NCBI GenBank assembly: GCA_029204225.1
Contig: CM055114.1
Coordinates: forward strand, 13,762,144 to 13,826,143
From: Diphasiastrum complanatum
Taxonomy: Eukaryota > Streptophyta > Lycopodiopsida > Lycopodiales > Lycopodiaceae
DNA length: 64,000 nucleotides
Reading direction: 5' to 3'
The translations under genes and the position numbers were made by a program. The notes beneath the pieces are model-generated. The model did not search any database. It was not told where the DNA came from and was given only the letters and a program-made list of their open reading frames with translations. Below are positions 36,925-48,265 of the stretch, one piece after another (the stretch's first letter is position 1; each line of letters opens with the position of its first letter).

Positions 36925-37330
36925 ATGTAGAGGTTGACCCTCACTCTCCAATGTATCTATTAATGCCTCATAGGATTCCCTAAAGGGGTATCGTACTCTT
37001 CTTTAGTTTTGGTAGACATCCACTATCCCTTAAGTTTAAATTAGTTTAGGGCCAGGTTGGAGTTATTCATATTAATGCATATTAAAAAGAAAATCATATG
37101 AAATCAAAGGCAAACTATTAGAGTTTAGATTCACTTACCATGCTTGTTTGCAAATCTGCCTTCCCGCTCGAGCCCAACTTAGAATTGCCTACGCTTTGCA
37201 TCCTAGTTGTCGTGGCATCTTTTTTAAGCCTGTACTTTTTTTGTGTTTTTGCTTGAGTTTTTAGTGTGTTGCCATCTGTTCTTGAACACCAGTGGGGTTT
37301 GGATGCCCCATCCCTATAAGCATGTTGTAT
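36925..37330 (-). other. Probable exons of a transposon-encoded protein
   Basis: The minus strand has two coding-like stretches with canonical donors. One is about 37330-37139, ending ...CAAGCATG|GTAAGTG: HAYRDGASKPHWCSRTDGNT and KKDATTTRMQSVGNSKLGSS. The other is about 37020-36925, ending CCTCTACAT|GTAAGTTT: FRESYEALIDTLESEGQPLH. Position within CACTA-like DNA suggests a transposase-associated protein. The family is not recognised with certainty and upstream exons are missing. Confidence 0.4.
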
Positions 37331-37394
37331 TGTCACTACAAGAGGACGGGTGATTAACCAAGGCTTTTTTTGAGTGTTTCTTTGAAAAATAGTT

Positions 37395-38050
37395 TTTAAA
37401 ATGAGTCGCATAGGGAGTGGAATGCTCAAGCCTGACATAAGTTATGCTGTAAGCGTTGTAAGTCAATTCATGGCTACTCCTAGAGAGATTCATTGGAAAG
37501 CAGCGAAGAGGATTCTTCGTTATGTGAAGGGCACGTTAACCCATGGATTGTTGTATGAGAGGCAACATACTTTACCAGTTTTACAAGGCTTTGTTGACTC
37601 AGATTGGGCAGGCTGTAATGATGACAGGAGATCTACCACAGGTTATGTATTTCATGCTGGTAATGGTGTATTCTCTTGGTCAAGTAAGAAACAAGACACA
37701 GTTACTCTTTCTACTACAGAAGCAGAATACAAAGCAATATGTTCGCTACGTAGGAAGCAGTTTGGCTAAGAAGAATCTTAGAAGACATTAGAATTCTGCA
37801 GAATAAGCCTACTGTGATCATATGTGACAGTCAGAGTGCTATACAACTAGCTAAAAATCTTGTATTTCATGCACGCATGAAGCATATAGAAATTAAATAT
37901 CATTTCATTAGAAAAAAGTTATTATCTAATGAAATAGACATAGTGCATTGTAAAATAGAGAATCAGTTAGCTGATATATTCACTAAACCTTTAAGTACTG
38001 ATAAGCTTGAGTGTTTTAGAGAAAAGCTCTTTGTAAAGAAGATAAACTAG
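37395..38050 (+). pseudogene. Copia E RNase H
   Basis: ISYAVSVVSQFMATPREIHW, KAAKRILRYVKGTLTHGLLY, GFVDSDWAGCNDDRRSTTGY, KKQDTVTLSTTEAEYKAI. After a frameshift near 37760 it continues ICDSQSAIQLAKNLVFHARM, KYHFIRKKLLSNEIDIVHCK and QLADIFTKPLSTDKLECFRE to the stop at 38048-38050. RT and everything upstream are absent; CACTA-like DNA abuts the 5' side. A polypurine tract and LTR follow. Confidence 0.85.
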
Positions 38051-38053
38051 GGC

Positions 38054-38064
38054 TTAAGGGAGAG
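38054..38064 (+). other. Polypurine tract of Copia E
   Basis: TTAAGGGAGAG immediately before TGTTAG, the LTR start; the usual plus-strand primer position. Confidence 0.65.
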
Positions 38065-39038
<974 letters not shown>

Positions 39039-39045
39039 ATAGAAG

Positions 39046-39057
39046 TGGTATCAGAGC
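39046..39057 (+). other. Primer binding site after LTR E
   Basis: TGGTATCAGAGC, a perfect initiator-Met type site, 7 nt after the LTR end. Confidence 0.75.
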
Positions 39058-39160
39058 TGATATCTAAATTTGCCCATAGAATGATATCAGTGCCTGCTCC
39101 CACACATTGAAACACGTTGTAGGTTGGAATCATTATAAGACCTCATGATTTCCATGTAGT

Positions 39161-39985
39161 TTGTCTATTGCTCTTGCATTGCCAATTTATCTCGCACTTG
39201 TGTATGTAGGAAATGGCGAGATATTGGATGATATATATCGACATGGAAATCATGATTTGTATTGGTGTGATGACTTTGAATGCAAGGTTTCGACCTACGT
39301 CAATATTTCCGCAAATAATAAAAGCAACGAAATTTCTTACTCTCAATTTTTTAGGAGAAAAGTATTTATATCAACTTTTGAGAGTATTCAAATGGATAAG
39401 GATGGGCTTCTCCCCCCTCAGAGGATGCTTGGTCATTTTCATGCATTCTTGGTTCTTCCTGATGGATATGCACTACAAACGGCTCATTTGTTCATTTCAC
39501 AAACGTGGAATACATCTGTTTCGAAGGCAAAGGAAATATGGAAAACATATTTAGCACATAAATGTGGATATCCATGCGAGGAGATTATGCTCACAAAGGG
39601 GATAGCCATAACAAAAAAAAAGAAAGCAGTGTCGTGCACCCACGGAAGAGGAGACACATATGCGGAACATTTTTGGCAAATTGAAAGAGGGCATGGATAC
39701 TTTGGGCAAATAATGATTTACAACAAAGTGTTCTTTGGTGGCGAGACATATGCAATAGGAGACCATATGGTTGTTAGGACAGATGACACCAATGGGGAAA
39801 ATAATGTAGGTCACTGGAAAGCACAACGAGCATCATTTTTTTACCATGCAAAACAATGGTGAATTCATGATATTTTTTGGTGCAAAATACTTTCGCCAAT
39901 GTATTATTGTTGCAGATGACAAGGAACATCTAAAAATCAATGACACCACAGGAATGAGTGTTCTACAGAGAACGCCATCATAAAA
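39161..39985 (+). CDS. Unidentified ORF, possibly broken, downstream of a Copia primer site
   Basis: An open frame of 233 codons (39161-39862), continued in another frame to about 39985. A start at 39161 is uncertain: TGTATGTAG|GAAATGG at about 39212 looks like a splice acceptor. Visible residues: HDLYWCDDFECKVSTYVNIS, QFFRRKVFISTFESIQMDKD, FLVLPDGYALQTAHLFISQT, CTHGRGDTYAEHFWQIERG, IYNKVFFGGETYAIGDHMVV. After the shift: FMIFFGAKYFRQCIIVADDK. The G-E-T-Y-x-I-G-D-x-V pattern is reminiscent of BAH domains, but I would not name it. No gag, protease or zinc knuckle is seen, although the position after a primer site is where gag would lie. It could be host sequence captured by a retroelement. Confidence 0.4.
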
Positions 39986-40590
39986 ATAGAGAAACAGAGA
40001 AAAAGAAAGGGTGAGGGAGGTTAGCTCATGTGCTCAAGGCTACATTCTAATGGAAAAGCCATTGAAGAACATAAATCAAAGAACATTGCAAAAATGGGAA
40101 ACAACTAGAAAGCATAAGCAGAGAGCATAAGGAATGAAGCAATAGCACATGAGGATGTTTGTTTCCAAAACGGTAGAGTCTCCTCTCTATTAAGCATGTA
40201 AAATGAAGTACAAGAGGTGCCTTTTTATTCTTGGGGAGGCCTTGCCCCTTTGTTTCTATTGGCTACTTCAAGGAAGGGAGGATTGAAATCCTAGCCCTTC
40301 AAAAGAAACACATTTCGATCTAGGGTGCACAAAGAAGTACACCCCACCTACCAAATTTTGACTTTGACTCCTACTTAGAACTTAAGCAAACTTCATTAAC
40401 TTAGACTTTGGGCCTTCTGACAGAGTTCCCTAGAAGATGTGTTGTTGCCATGCAAGTTGTGGAGCCAGTGCCGGAAGGCATGCTATCTCGTTGTCTTTTA
40501 TTTCTTTGGTAGTAAATGATATCTACCATGAGCTTCAAGCTCCATCGTGTTGACTACTCAATAATGAATTAGATGAAGACGTTTTTGTTA
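39986..40590. other. No recognisable gene
   Basis: Purine-rich stretch near 39980-40150, then unremarkable sequence. Nothing supported. Confidence 0.4.
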
Positions 40591-42310
40591 ATCAGCAACA
40601 ACCCAACCAAGGAATGGATCATCAACCAATGCAACCTCCAAAAAGATCGAACCGAGTGCGCACACAGCCCACAAGGTATATTCTTGAGTTTGTGTGTCTT
40701 TTAATGCAAGAATCGACTATAGATGAAGAGGCACTTAGGCAATCAGACTCCAATCTCTGGAGAAAAACAATGGATAGAGAGTATTCCTCTCTGATCATAA
40801 ATTAGACATGGTCATTGGTTGAACTACCTACCGGCAGCAATCTCATCGATTGCAAATGGGTCTTCAAGATCAAGTATAAAGCTGATGGGAGTATTGACCG
40901 AAGGAAGTCCTGACTAGGAGCTAGAAGATTTTCTCATATTCCAAACATCGACTACAATGAGACATTTAATCCAATAGTCAAGCATTCATCGATCTGAGTT
41001 CTCTTATCTTTTACTGTTGTGGCCGACCTCGAAGTACATCAACTCAATGTACATACGGCTTATCTGAATGGAGTTATAGAATAAGACATTTACACGATAT
41101 AGCCCAAGGGATACGTTCTTGAAGGTACAAAAAATCATGTCTGTAAACTCCATGAGACACTTTATGGCTAGAAACAATCAACAAGAGCTTGGTTTCAGAG
41201 AATCAACACATTCCTCATCCAACATGGCTTCAAACCAAACACTACCTATTCTAACCTTTATTTCAAGTCAGTGCATCATTCTTTCATTATCATCACCTTG
41301 TATGTCGATGATACATTGCTTTTTAACAATATTACTGATCAGATGAAGGATGCTAAACAGATGTTATCCTCTAAGTTTGACATGACCGATCTGGGTGAGG
41401 CTCACTATTGTCTTGGAATTCAAATCCATCGAGATAGAGAGAGATGCTTGATCCACATTACTCAACAAAGGTATCTTTATAATAGTCTCATCAAATATAA
41501 CTGATTAATTGCAAAGAATCTCACTCACCATTGGATTCAGGCCTGCGACTGTCGCCCGGACCATTGTCCTAAGACAATGCAGAAAAAGGATCAAATGAGA
41601 GAGTATCTGTATCGATCGATACTCGTCTCTCTCATGTATGCAATGGTCTATATAACACCTGACATCGCTTTTGTAATTATCTCATTAAGCCAATTCATGG
41701 CTAATCCTAACATCATACATTGGAAGGCTCTCATCAGAGTCACGAGGTACATCCGAACTACAACGAACCTGTGAATTTGCTATGAAAAAGTCAACAACGA
41801 CAATCTTCATCAGCTAAGTGGATATTCAGATGCAAGCTAGAGAGGAGATGTAGATACTCGTAAATCCACATCTAGATTTACATTCTTTTTCAACGACGGT
41901 CCTATCTCATGGACTAGTCGCAAGCAAACCTCTCTTGCTCTTTCCTATACAAAAGTAGAATACATTGCTGTTTCTCAAGCTATTAAAAAAACAATTTGGT
42001 TGAGAAATCCATTGTTAGATATTAATCTGAATTAGTACACTCCTATAGTTATGTTTTGTGATAATCAGAGTGCCATTGCCTTATCATTCATGCTTTATCG
42101 TCCAACCCTAGATTTCATTCTAGGAGTAAGCACATTGCGATACGATATCACTATGTAAGAAGTAAGATTCTTGATAGAGAGGTAATCTTAACATACTGTC
42201 GGACACAAAAAATGATCGCAGATTTGTTTACCAAGCCTTTGAGCATTGATGCACATAAAAAAAAATTGTGTATTACTTAGTCTAAAGATCAAGGCATTCA
42301 TGGATCCAGA
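40591..42310 (+). pseudogene. Copia F RT-RNase H relic
   Basis: Linker QPPKRSNRVRTQPTRYILEF; RT opening MDREYSSLIIN then a stop, TWSLVELPTGSNLIDCKWVF, VHTAYLNGVIE, LYVDDTLLFNNITDQ (catalytic YVDD) and DMTDLGEAHYCLGIQIHRDR. RNase H: YAMVYITPDIAFVIISLSQF, SGYSDAS, DVDTRKSTSRFTFFF, and SQAIKKTIWLRNPLLDINLN. At least ten stops. It ends in a polypurine run (TTAAGGGGGG, 42311-42320). Sequence is close to A2 and H, suggesting the same lineage. Confidence 0.85.
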
Positions 42311-42321
42311 TTAAGGGGGGT

Positions 42322-43090
42322 TGTTGGATTATTCCTCTATTTTGTAAATCCCATGTTAATCTAGTTCCATTCATATTGTTGCAGTTTTACACACATTGTC
42401 GCACACTTTGAAGAAATACCCTATTATCAAAGATAGGCAAGAGAATGGCAGAATGGCAGTCTGACTTGATCGACAAGTCGGGGAAATCCGACTTGGCCGA
42501 CTTATCAAACTTGTCAATAGTCAACGGGGTCAAGATAGTTAAAGCCTTCTCACACCCACTTCCTGTACTGTGCAACTACTTGGACAATGACAGCAACAAC
42601 CACGATCTACTCCATACGGCGAAATGGCTCCATGCCATCTTCTTGTACATACATCTGCACACATATAAATTGTGTATAGTTGATCATTGTAATCAATTAA
42701 TTATGCATTCCAATACCAATGTAAGCCAATTGATGCCAAACGAGATAGGCTGATTCCGTATATGCTCAAGCACACATAACGCTGAGATGACATCTTATCA
42801 GAGATAGACATAGTAGATGCTTTCAAGCATTGATTCTCTCTTTCAGACTGATTGTTTGAATAAGCTCGTAGTTGTTACAGATCGTAGTTAGCTTTGTGAG
42901 CACTCGGTTTTGCCCGCTATTTTTTTGTGCTCACCAGCATCATCTGACTTATATTTCCATACATTCAATTTGAATAAATTACTGTTTGATTTTGCGTTCA
43001 AATTTTGTTGGTGTTGCATGATTTTCACTTCTTTCTAATTCTCAAATTGCTTTGTCTGACTGTTTGATCTTTCTCTTTCACATAACCACG
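42322..43090 (+). repeat. 3' LTR of Copia F (right end unresolved)
   Basis: Starts TGTTGGATTATTCC right after the polypurine tract. No second copy lies in the window, so the right end is only bounded by the Gypsy fragment that starts near 43099. Confidence 0.5.
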
Positions 43091-43098
43091 ATTAAATT

Positions 43099-43375
43099 TT
43101 ATTTTATGTCATCTACCATGGACTCCATCTCATTTCTCCCTATTCTAAATGCCCATAGAGCAGCATATAGCTTATGTTCCCAATCAGATCTTCTAGCTTC
43201 GACTGTTTTTGTGATAACTCTACACAAGACTTGTCCATTACCATGGGGATAATATGGAGTGATGAATTGATGGATCAGAAAGAATTCTTCTAGAAAGATC
43301 TTGATGGTCTCACTGACAAAATGACTTCTGCGTTCATTGGCTATCTCAGTTGGGCATCTGAAGCGCACAATGATA
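43099..43375 (-). pseudogene. Ty3/Gypsy integrase fragment
   Basis: The minus strand reads RCPTEIANERRSHFVSETIK, FITPYYPHGNGQVLCRVITK and DWEHKLYAALWAFRIG. The order (DxG-x-HF degraded to ERRSHF, TPYxPxGNGQVE with E replaced by L, and W..L..ALWA.R) is that of Gypsy integrase around its second and third catalytic residues. Both catalytic acids are lost. Confidence 0.8.
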
Positions 43376-44480
43376 TGTTCATATATAAATTTGACAGTAG
43401 TCCTAGCATCAATTGTGAAAAGTTTTTACACTTGGTGTGTGTGGTCCAAGCTACCTAGGACCTCCCCCATTCTGGTGTGGTGCTCTACCACTAAAATACC
43501 AATCCATTTGTGTTCCTAGAGTATTGTGAAAGGGCTATAACCTTGACAATTTCTAACACTCCCCCTTGTTGGATGATTTTGTGGAATTCCCAAGATGTTG
43601 GGCCAAATCTATTCTAAGAGCACCTCTCACCTTAGACCGAGGAGGTCTCTGAGTAAAAGAGAATGATGAAGAATGAGAGCTGAGAAATACTAGCTAGGAC
43701 AACAGTCGAAGTTTATGTGAGCCTCATGGTGAATCCCAATTGATGGAATGACCATGTAGGAGCTAGTATTTGTAATAAATGCTGTAGACCCCTCTTAAAG
43801 AAAGTAGAGTGAGCCACCTTTTGATGGTGACCTCTAGTGGAGGAGCTAATTCCCCTTGCAATTTGCTAAATTGTGGAATTGCCACTTAGGCTCCACCTAA
43901 GCAACTCATTTGCTTATTAAAGAGCCCCCCTCTCTTGTGAGGGAGATTTCACTTGTAATGTCATTCTCTTGAGTTTAATAAAGAAGATCTTCCACTAGTT
44001 TTGGCATTCTTGAAGTCCTTATAATAGCTTTCTTGATTGATTCCATTATGAGCATGCCCTTCCATCTCTTTGAGTGTGGTTATGGAATTAGCCTTAATTC
44101 CTTATTTTCTTGTTCATGCATTGTGGAGTAGAGTGGAATAGATTTCTTGTTTTGCTTTAGAATAGTTTCAAGCTTTCAAGTAAACTAGACAAGCTGAAAT
44201 TGTGATTTAGATCTTGCATATCCTCATACATTTCAGTTCTTGATGTTCTTGGGGAGCCCAAGAATCAAGAGATGGGTATTTTTTGATCCTTGTCCTTGTG
44301 AGCTTGCTAGTTTTGTTTCGAGTTTTCTTGTTTTCATTTTTGTTTGATACTTTAGATTAATCTAAGTTTCAAGAACGTTTCCAATCCCATTTTCACTATA
44401 AGCAGAAGTAAGAATCTAAAGGCATTCATCCAAGTTGCATGCTGATTTTTACATGAATGCCATGACTTGCATATTATTCC
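43376..44480. other. Gene-poor stretch with LTR-like signals
   Basis: No coding frame. AATAAAG-type signals near 43975 and generic features recall an old Gypsy LTR, but no partner copy is present. Nothing else supported. Confidence 0.3.
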
Positions 44481-44489
44481 GAGTGTGAG

Positions 44490-44562
44490 TGATTCAAGGA
44501 GTGAATGAAACCTGAGAATTTTCTGACAGGCAAGATTAAAACCACTATACTACATAACGATC
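44490..44562 (-). pseudogene. tRNA-Asp-like relic (or tRNA-derived SINE head)
   Basis: The minus strand from 44562 reads GATCGTTATGTAGTATAGTGG, matching the 5' half of plant tRNA-Asp (TCGTTGTAGTATAGTGGT) including the A box TAGTATAGTGG. The anticodon-loop region CTTGCCTGTCAG keeps GTC. The T-arm region GGTTTCATTCA only weakly resembles the B box GGTTCGATTCC, and the acceptor stem does not close. It is therefore a decayed tRNA or SINE head rather than a working gene. Confidence 0.4.
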
Positions 44563-45383
44563 TTGTTGCCTAGCTGCCTATTGAATCCAGACTTGTTGCC
44601 AAGAACCATCTGAAGTCTGGTAACAGACAGTGAGAAATAGATAACTAAGTGCCAAATGGTATGAAATTGAGTAGAGAATCAAACTATCACTAATAGGAAT
44701 CAGTAAACATTTGGCATCGTTTCCTCTTGAACATACAAGGACTCATTGAATATGCCTTCCCAATATGTTGACATCAAAACCAGTTAGATCCCTGCAGCAA
44801 TTTTTCCAATCATTCACAGATCTACTACCTTTCAGAAGTTTCTACATTTGATCTGCACTTTCAAATCCATCTATAAAGACATGCGGTAGTCAGAAATGTA
44901 GATGTTGGAAATAAACTCGTGAAAGTTGGTTGGATAAGAAAGATGAGAAATAAATGTGGGATGTGGAGGGTGGATCAAGAAGAAGAAACATATGTGTTAC
45001 ATTTTTATCAAATTGGCATGCAATAAAAAGTCGTAGATTAGAGATAGATGGAACATTAAAACAAGTTCCAGTTGCTTGGTATAGTGAGGGCTAAGAAAAT
45101 ACATCGGTGTTCCTTCTTCATGTTGACATACATACAATGTTTTGTGTATATATTTAATTATGATGATGAGATATCATTTATTTCATTCAACTTGTGTAAC
45201 ATTTTTTTTATATAAATGTATGTCTAATTATGCCATAGATGTTCACCATGTAGTTTGTCTCAAACATTTTTATATTTAGATAACAATGAATGTTTTTGTA
45301 AGTATGTTAAAGATAAATCAAATTAAAAGAACTAGCACGATGCTATTGTTGGAAATAGCATTGCTGGATCATTATTTCATTCA
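44563..45383. other. AT-rich region upstream of unidentified gene
   Basis: No sizeable open frame. A short coding-like stretch near 44890-45010 (VGNKLVKVGWIRKMRNKCGM on the plus strand) may be an upstream exon, but no splice link can be shown. Confidence 0.3.
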
Positions 45384-46555
45384 TTGTCAACAATCACAAA
45401 TGTGCTTTTAAACATGAGTTCATTTTCATGTTTGAGTATAATGTTTGGTGGTTTAATGATTCAAACATATACAGGTTATTTAGCAATATTGGTTATGGAA
45501 GGTTACACACAAGACGATATTGAAAAGATTTTGAAGATTTTGTCATCGGCCCAATGTAAACCATTGGTGCAAAATATTCTCAACAATGATAATACTAGGA
45601 TGCAAAATCATGTAATTGGAGTGAATGATGCAGAAGGAATAAATTCCATCACAAAAATGCAAGCTCCAGTCGTTCATCTTAGTGCTCACGAGATGTGCAT
45701 GATTGATATACCAACTTACAACCAAATTTTTTGTCCACCCAAAAGAAAAAGTCGTGATGACAACAAGTTATATGGTTGGAAATTGTTGGCCAAACATTTT
45801 AGTGACCAGCATTCCATATATCTTTCTAATCTCCAAGTAGTTCGCACATGGTTAAAAAATTCTGAAATTATTGATTTTGATAACATGGACCTTCGACATA
45901 ATAAAGAGTCAAGATCAAGTGAAGAATCTTATTTGCAGTATGATTCAAGAGATAAAACCCCTAAACTTTTCGGGTGCAAGTTACATTTGGAGATCCGAGG
46001 ATATATATTCTTGGATTCCGGTGTCGATTCAATCGAAAAGAAAGAATTTAAAAATGCTTGTAGTTTTTTAAGAATTTTAGATTAAAGTCTTGTAGAGTAC
46101 GTATATTTATCAAATAGACCGTTTCGTATGTGTGTTTCAACTTGATTTGAAATTATGTCATTTTTTTTTGGATAATAGGCCTTCCATGAGCTTGATTATG
46201 GCTCAAAAAATCAAAATTCAAGTAATCAGCCAGTGGTATGAAATATTAAATTGTTTAACAAGTTGCTCTTTTCTAGAATCATATTCAATATTGTGTTTTG
46301 ATAATTAATTTCAATGTGATTGTTTTGTAGGTGTGCGAGCTAGAAATATGTGAACAAGATCAAGAGACTGTTTTGATGAAGTTTTTAAATGTCAAGATGA
46401 TAAATGAGCTTTATAAAAATCTTGGCAACTACTATTTATCAATCAAGTTGTCAAACAATCTAGTTTGTAGTACCCATACGAGCAATCATAGCTCAGCTGA
46501 CGTGAGATTAAGTATTGCGAATTATCTTCTAAAAGAAAAAAAGGTCATGTTGTAG
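45384..46555 (+). CDS. Unidentified protein-coding gene, possibly multi-exon
   Basis: A 233-codon open frame (45384-46085) is followed by shorter open stretches at about 46182-46233 (AFHELDYGSKNQNSSNQPV) and 46331-46555. The last two join in frame across a GTATGA...TTTGTAG intron (QPV|VCELEICEQDQE). Residues in the long frame: LVMEGYTQDDIEKILKILSS, VVHLSAHEMCMIDIPTYNQI, LYGWKLLAKHFSDQHSIYLS, KLFGCKLHLEIRGYIFLDSG. A possible acceptor (TATACAG|GTT at 45474) could make the first residues intronic. The stop at 46085 leaves the link to the next exon unproved. It matches no retroelement motif and no family I recognise. It may be a host gene or an accessory gene of a DNA transposon. Confidence 0.4.
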
Positions 46556-46929
46556 AAACACATACCTGGACAGCTACTGTTAAAAGACGTCCATGTATGT
46601 GAGTAGACGTTCTTTGTTTTTACGAATTTTTTTTGGTGAAGACATGTTTTTGCAAGACAAATTTGACATTGATCGGAGATAGTGTGCGATAGAGAGTTGA
46701 CTTTAACAAAGAGCTTTTGTTTAGAGATGTTCAATTTAATCAGGCATATTTTTAGCAATACAATATATTTATACTAAATGCTTTCTGAAAGGTTGTAATG
46801 ACATAGTTGTGTTGGTTTCAGTTTAAAATGTAGCAATTTTTTTAGGCACAAGTTGGATTTTACCATTCAATAGAGGTTGAATCTTGGTTCTCTAATTATA
46901 CATATTTGTTTTGTATCTTTGATATTTTT
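46556..46929. other. T-rich spacer
   Basis: No gene or repeat recognised between the unidentified gene and the palindrome-rich block. Confidence 0.4.
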
Positions 46930-47505
46930 AATACATAGGATATAATTTTCCTATCTAGAAAAGTCTGTGGGGCTTTGTGCTTTGTGTTTTCTATATAGGA
47001 TAAATATTTCCTATTAAGTTTTCTATATAGGAAATTCTGATTTTCTGGTTGAATATTTCCTATTAAGTTTTCTATATAGGAAAGCCTGATTTTCTATGTA
47101 GGAAAGTCTAATTTTTTGGTTTCTTGTTTCTTAATATGTAGGAAGAAAATTCTTGTCTAGGAATCTAGACATTGCTTTTCCAAGATTGTCAAAGTAGGAA
47201 AGTATTGCACTTTTTCCTAGTTTTCAATCTTTCAATGCAACTAGGAAAGATATGTTTTTTTCCTATCTAGAAACATGTCATATTTTCTTATTAAGTTTTC
47301 TATATAGTAAAGTGTGATTTTTCGGTTTGTGTTTTTTATATAGGAAAAATATTTCATGTCTAGGAATCTAAAATGTTGCTTTTCCTAGATTGTCAAAGTA
47401 AAAACTGTTGCAATTTTTTTAGTTTTCACTTTCCTAGTTGCATTCATATGCAACTAGAAAGATCTCTTTTTTTCCTATCTAGAAACATGTCATATTTTTC
47501 TTGTG
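46930..47505. repeat. Palindrome-rich repeat block
   Basis: Many versions of TTTCTATATAGGAAA and TTTCCTATCTAGAAA, both near-palindromic, spaced irregularly. A larger unit is repeated: TTTTCCAAGATTGTCAAAGT to CTATCTAGAAACATGTCATA at 47173-47290 and again at about 47374-47500. Noncoding. Confidence 0.7.
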
Positions 47506-47523
47506 CCACTAGCTATGTAAATG

Positions 47524-48265
47524 AAATATCAAATGCAGTGGGCAAACAGTCATGTTGTCAAAAGACGTAAGAAGAAATGGCATGTCTGCTCTGACCGGCT
47601 ATGGTTGTGTACTTACTACTTAGTATAGATCTACGACTTGCATTTATTGGACACTAAGATTACATGCCATTAATACTAAACTGACATAAGCTCTGGGAAA
47701 AGGAGCCCATCTTCAGTCATTTAGCATTTCCAACTCATGCATGTAAAGATAAGGAATCAACTAAAGTGACTACAATGTTCTCAATATCTAAGTAGAGCAG
47801 GATTCATGTCAAAATGCTCTCCTCCCATTGACTCAATGGAACTATGAGTCTATTCAAAATATTCCTCCTTTGTTACAACCGGTCTCAACGAATCAACTCT
47901 CACTTAATCTCACTTGATGTTGAATCCAAAAGTCAAAAGCACATGTCACAAAGTAGAACAAAATAAGCAACAAAAAGAATGATCCTCATCAATTTGTTGC
48001 CATCATATATATAAATAAAAAGAGATACATCAAGATTAAGAGTCAAGAAAGATATTGAGACAACTATGTGTGAACAAGGCCAAAAGAAGCATGTGTAGTC
48101 TTAAACAAGAGAACAATTCTAGTTGTTCTCTTTAGACATGTTTCTACATCTACTCAATTGCGTATTGGCTCAATTTTCTCACTACCATCCCAATGTTAGG
48201 TCCTTTGTAGACCATAGTCTACATTGAAAATCCGATAGGGTTTTGTAAGGCTTCCCCTTCATAAT
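47524..48265 (+). repeat. R1 repeat, copy b, with adjoining duplication-arm sequence
   Basis: Matches 61188-61950 of the right arm: ATATCAAATGCAGTGG, GACCGGCTATGGTTGTGT, TTAGTATAGATCTACGACTT, then the R1 landmarks. About 30 bp present in the right arm (around 61210-61243) are missing here. It ends at CTTCCCCTTCATAAT, where Copia G begins. Confidence 0.75.

Larger units (their letters stand above)
34868..37330. mobile_element. CACTA-like DNA transposon sequence
   Basis: Begins CACTACAACACCCATCGCG, resembling CACTA/En-Spm termini (CACTACAA). The first 1.1 kb is dense in short repeats built on TCGGATTCCGAC and GACGTCCAAT in both orientations, as in CACTA subterminal regions. An approximately 0.8-kb tandem duplication (35131-35905 / 35906-36745) follows. 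Minus-strand exons with GTAAGT donors lie at 36925-37330. A second CACTACAAGAGG motif in the same orientation lies at 37331. I found no matching inverted right terminus, so the element's limits are uncertain. Confidence 0.5.

Noticed and set aside
42387-42753. Frames within LTR F
   Set aside because: They lie in the LTR after the polypurine tract, lack domains and are open on both strands.
46930-47505. CRISPR-like array
   Set aside because: Repeat words are short, palindromic and irregularly spaced with no uniform spacers, and the DNA is plant nuclear.
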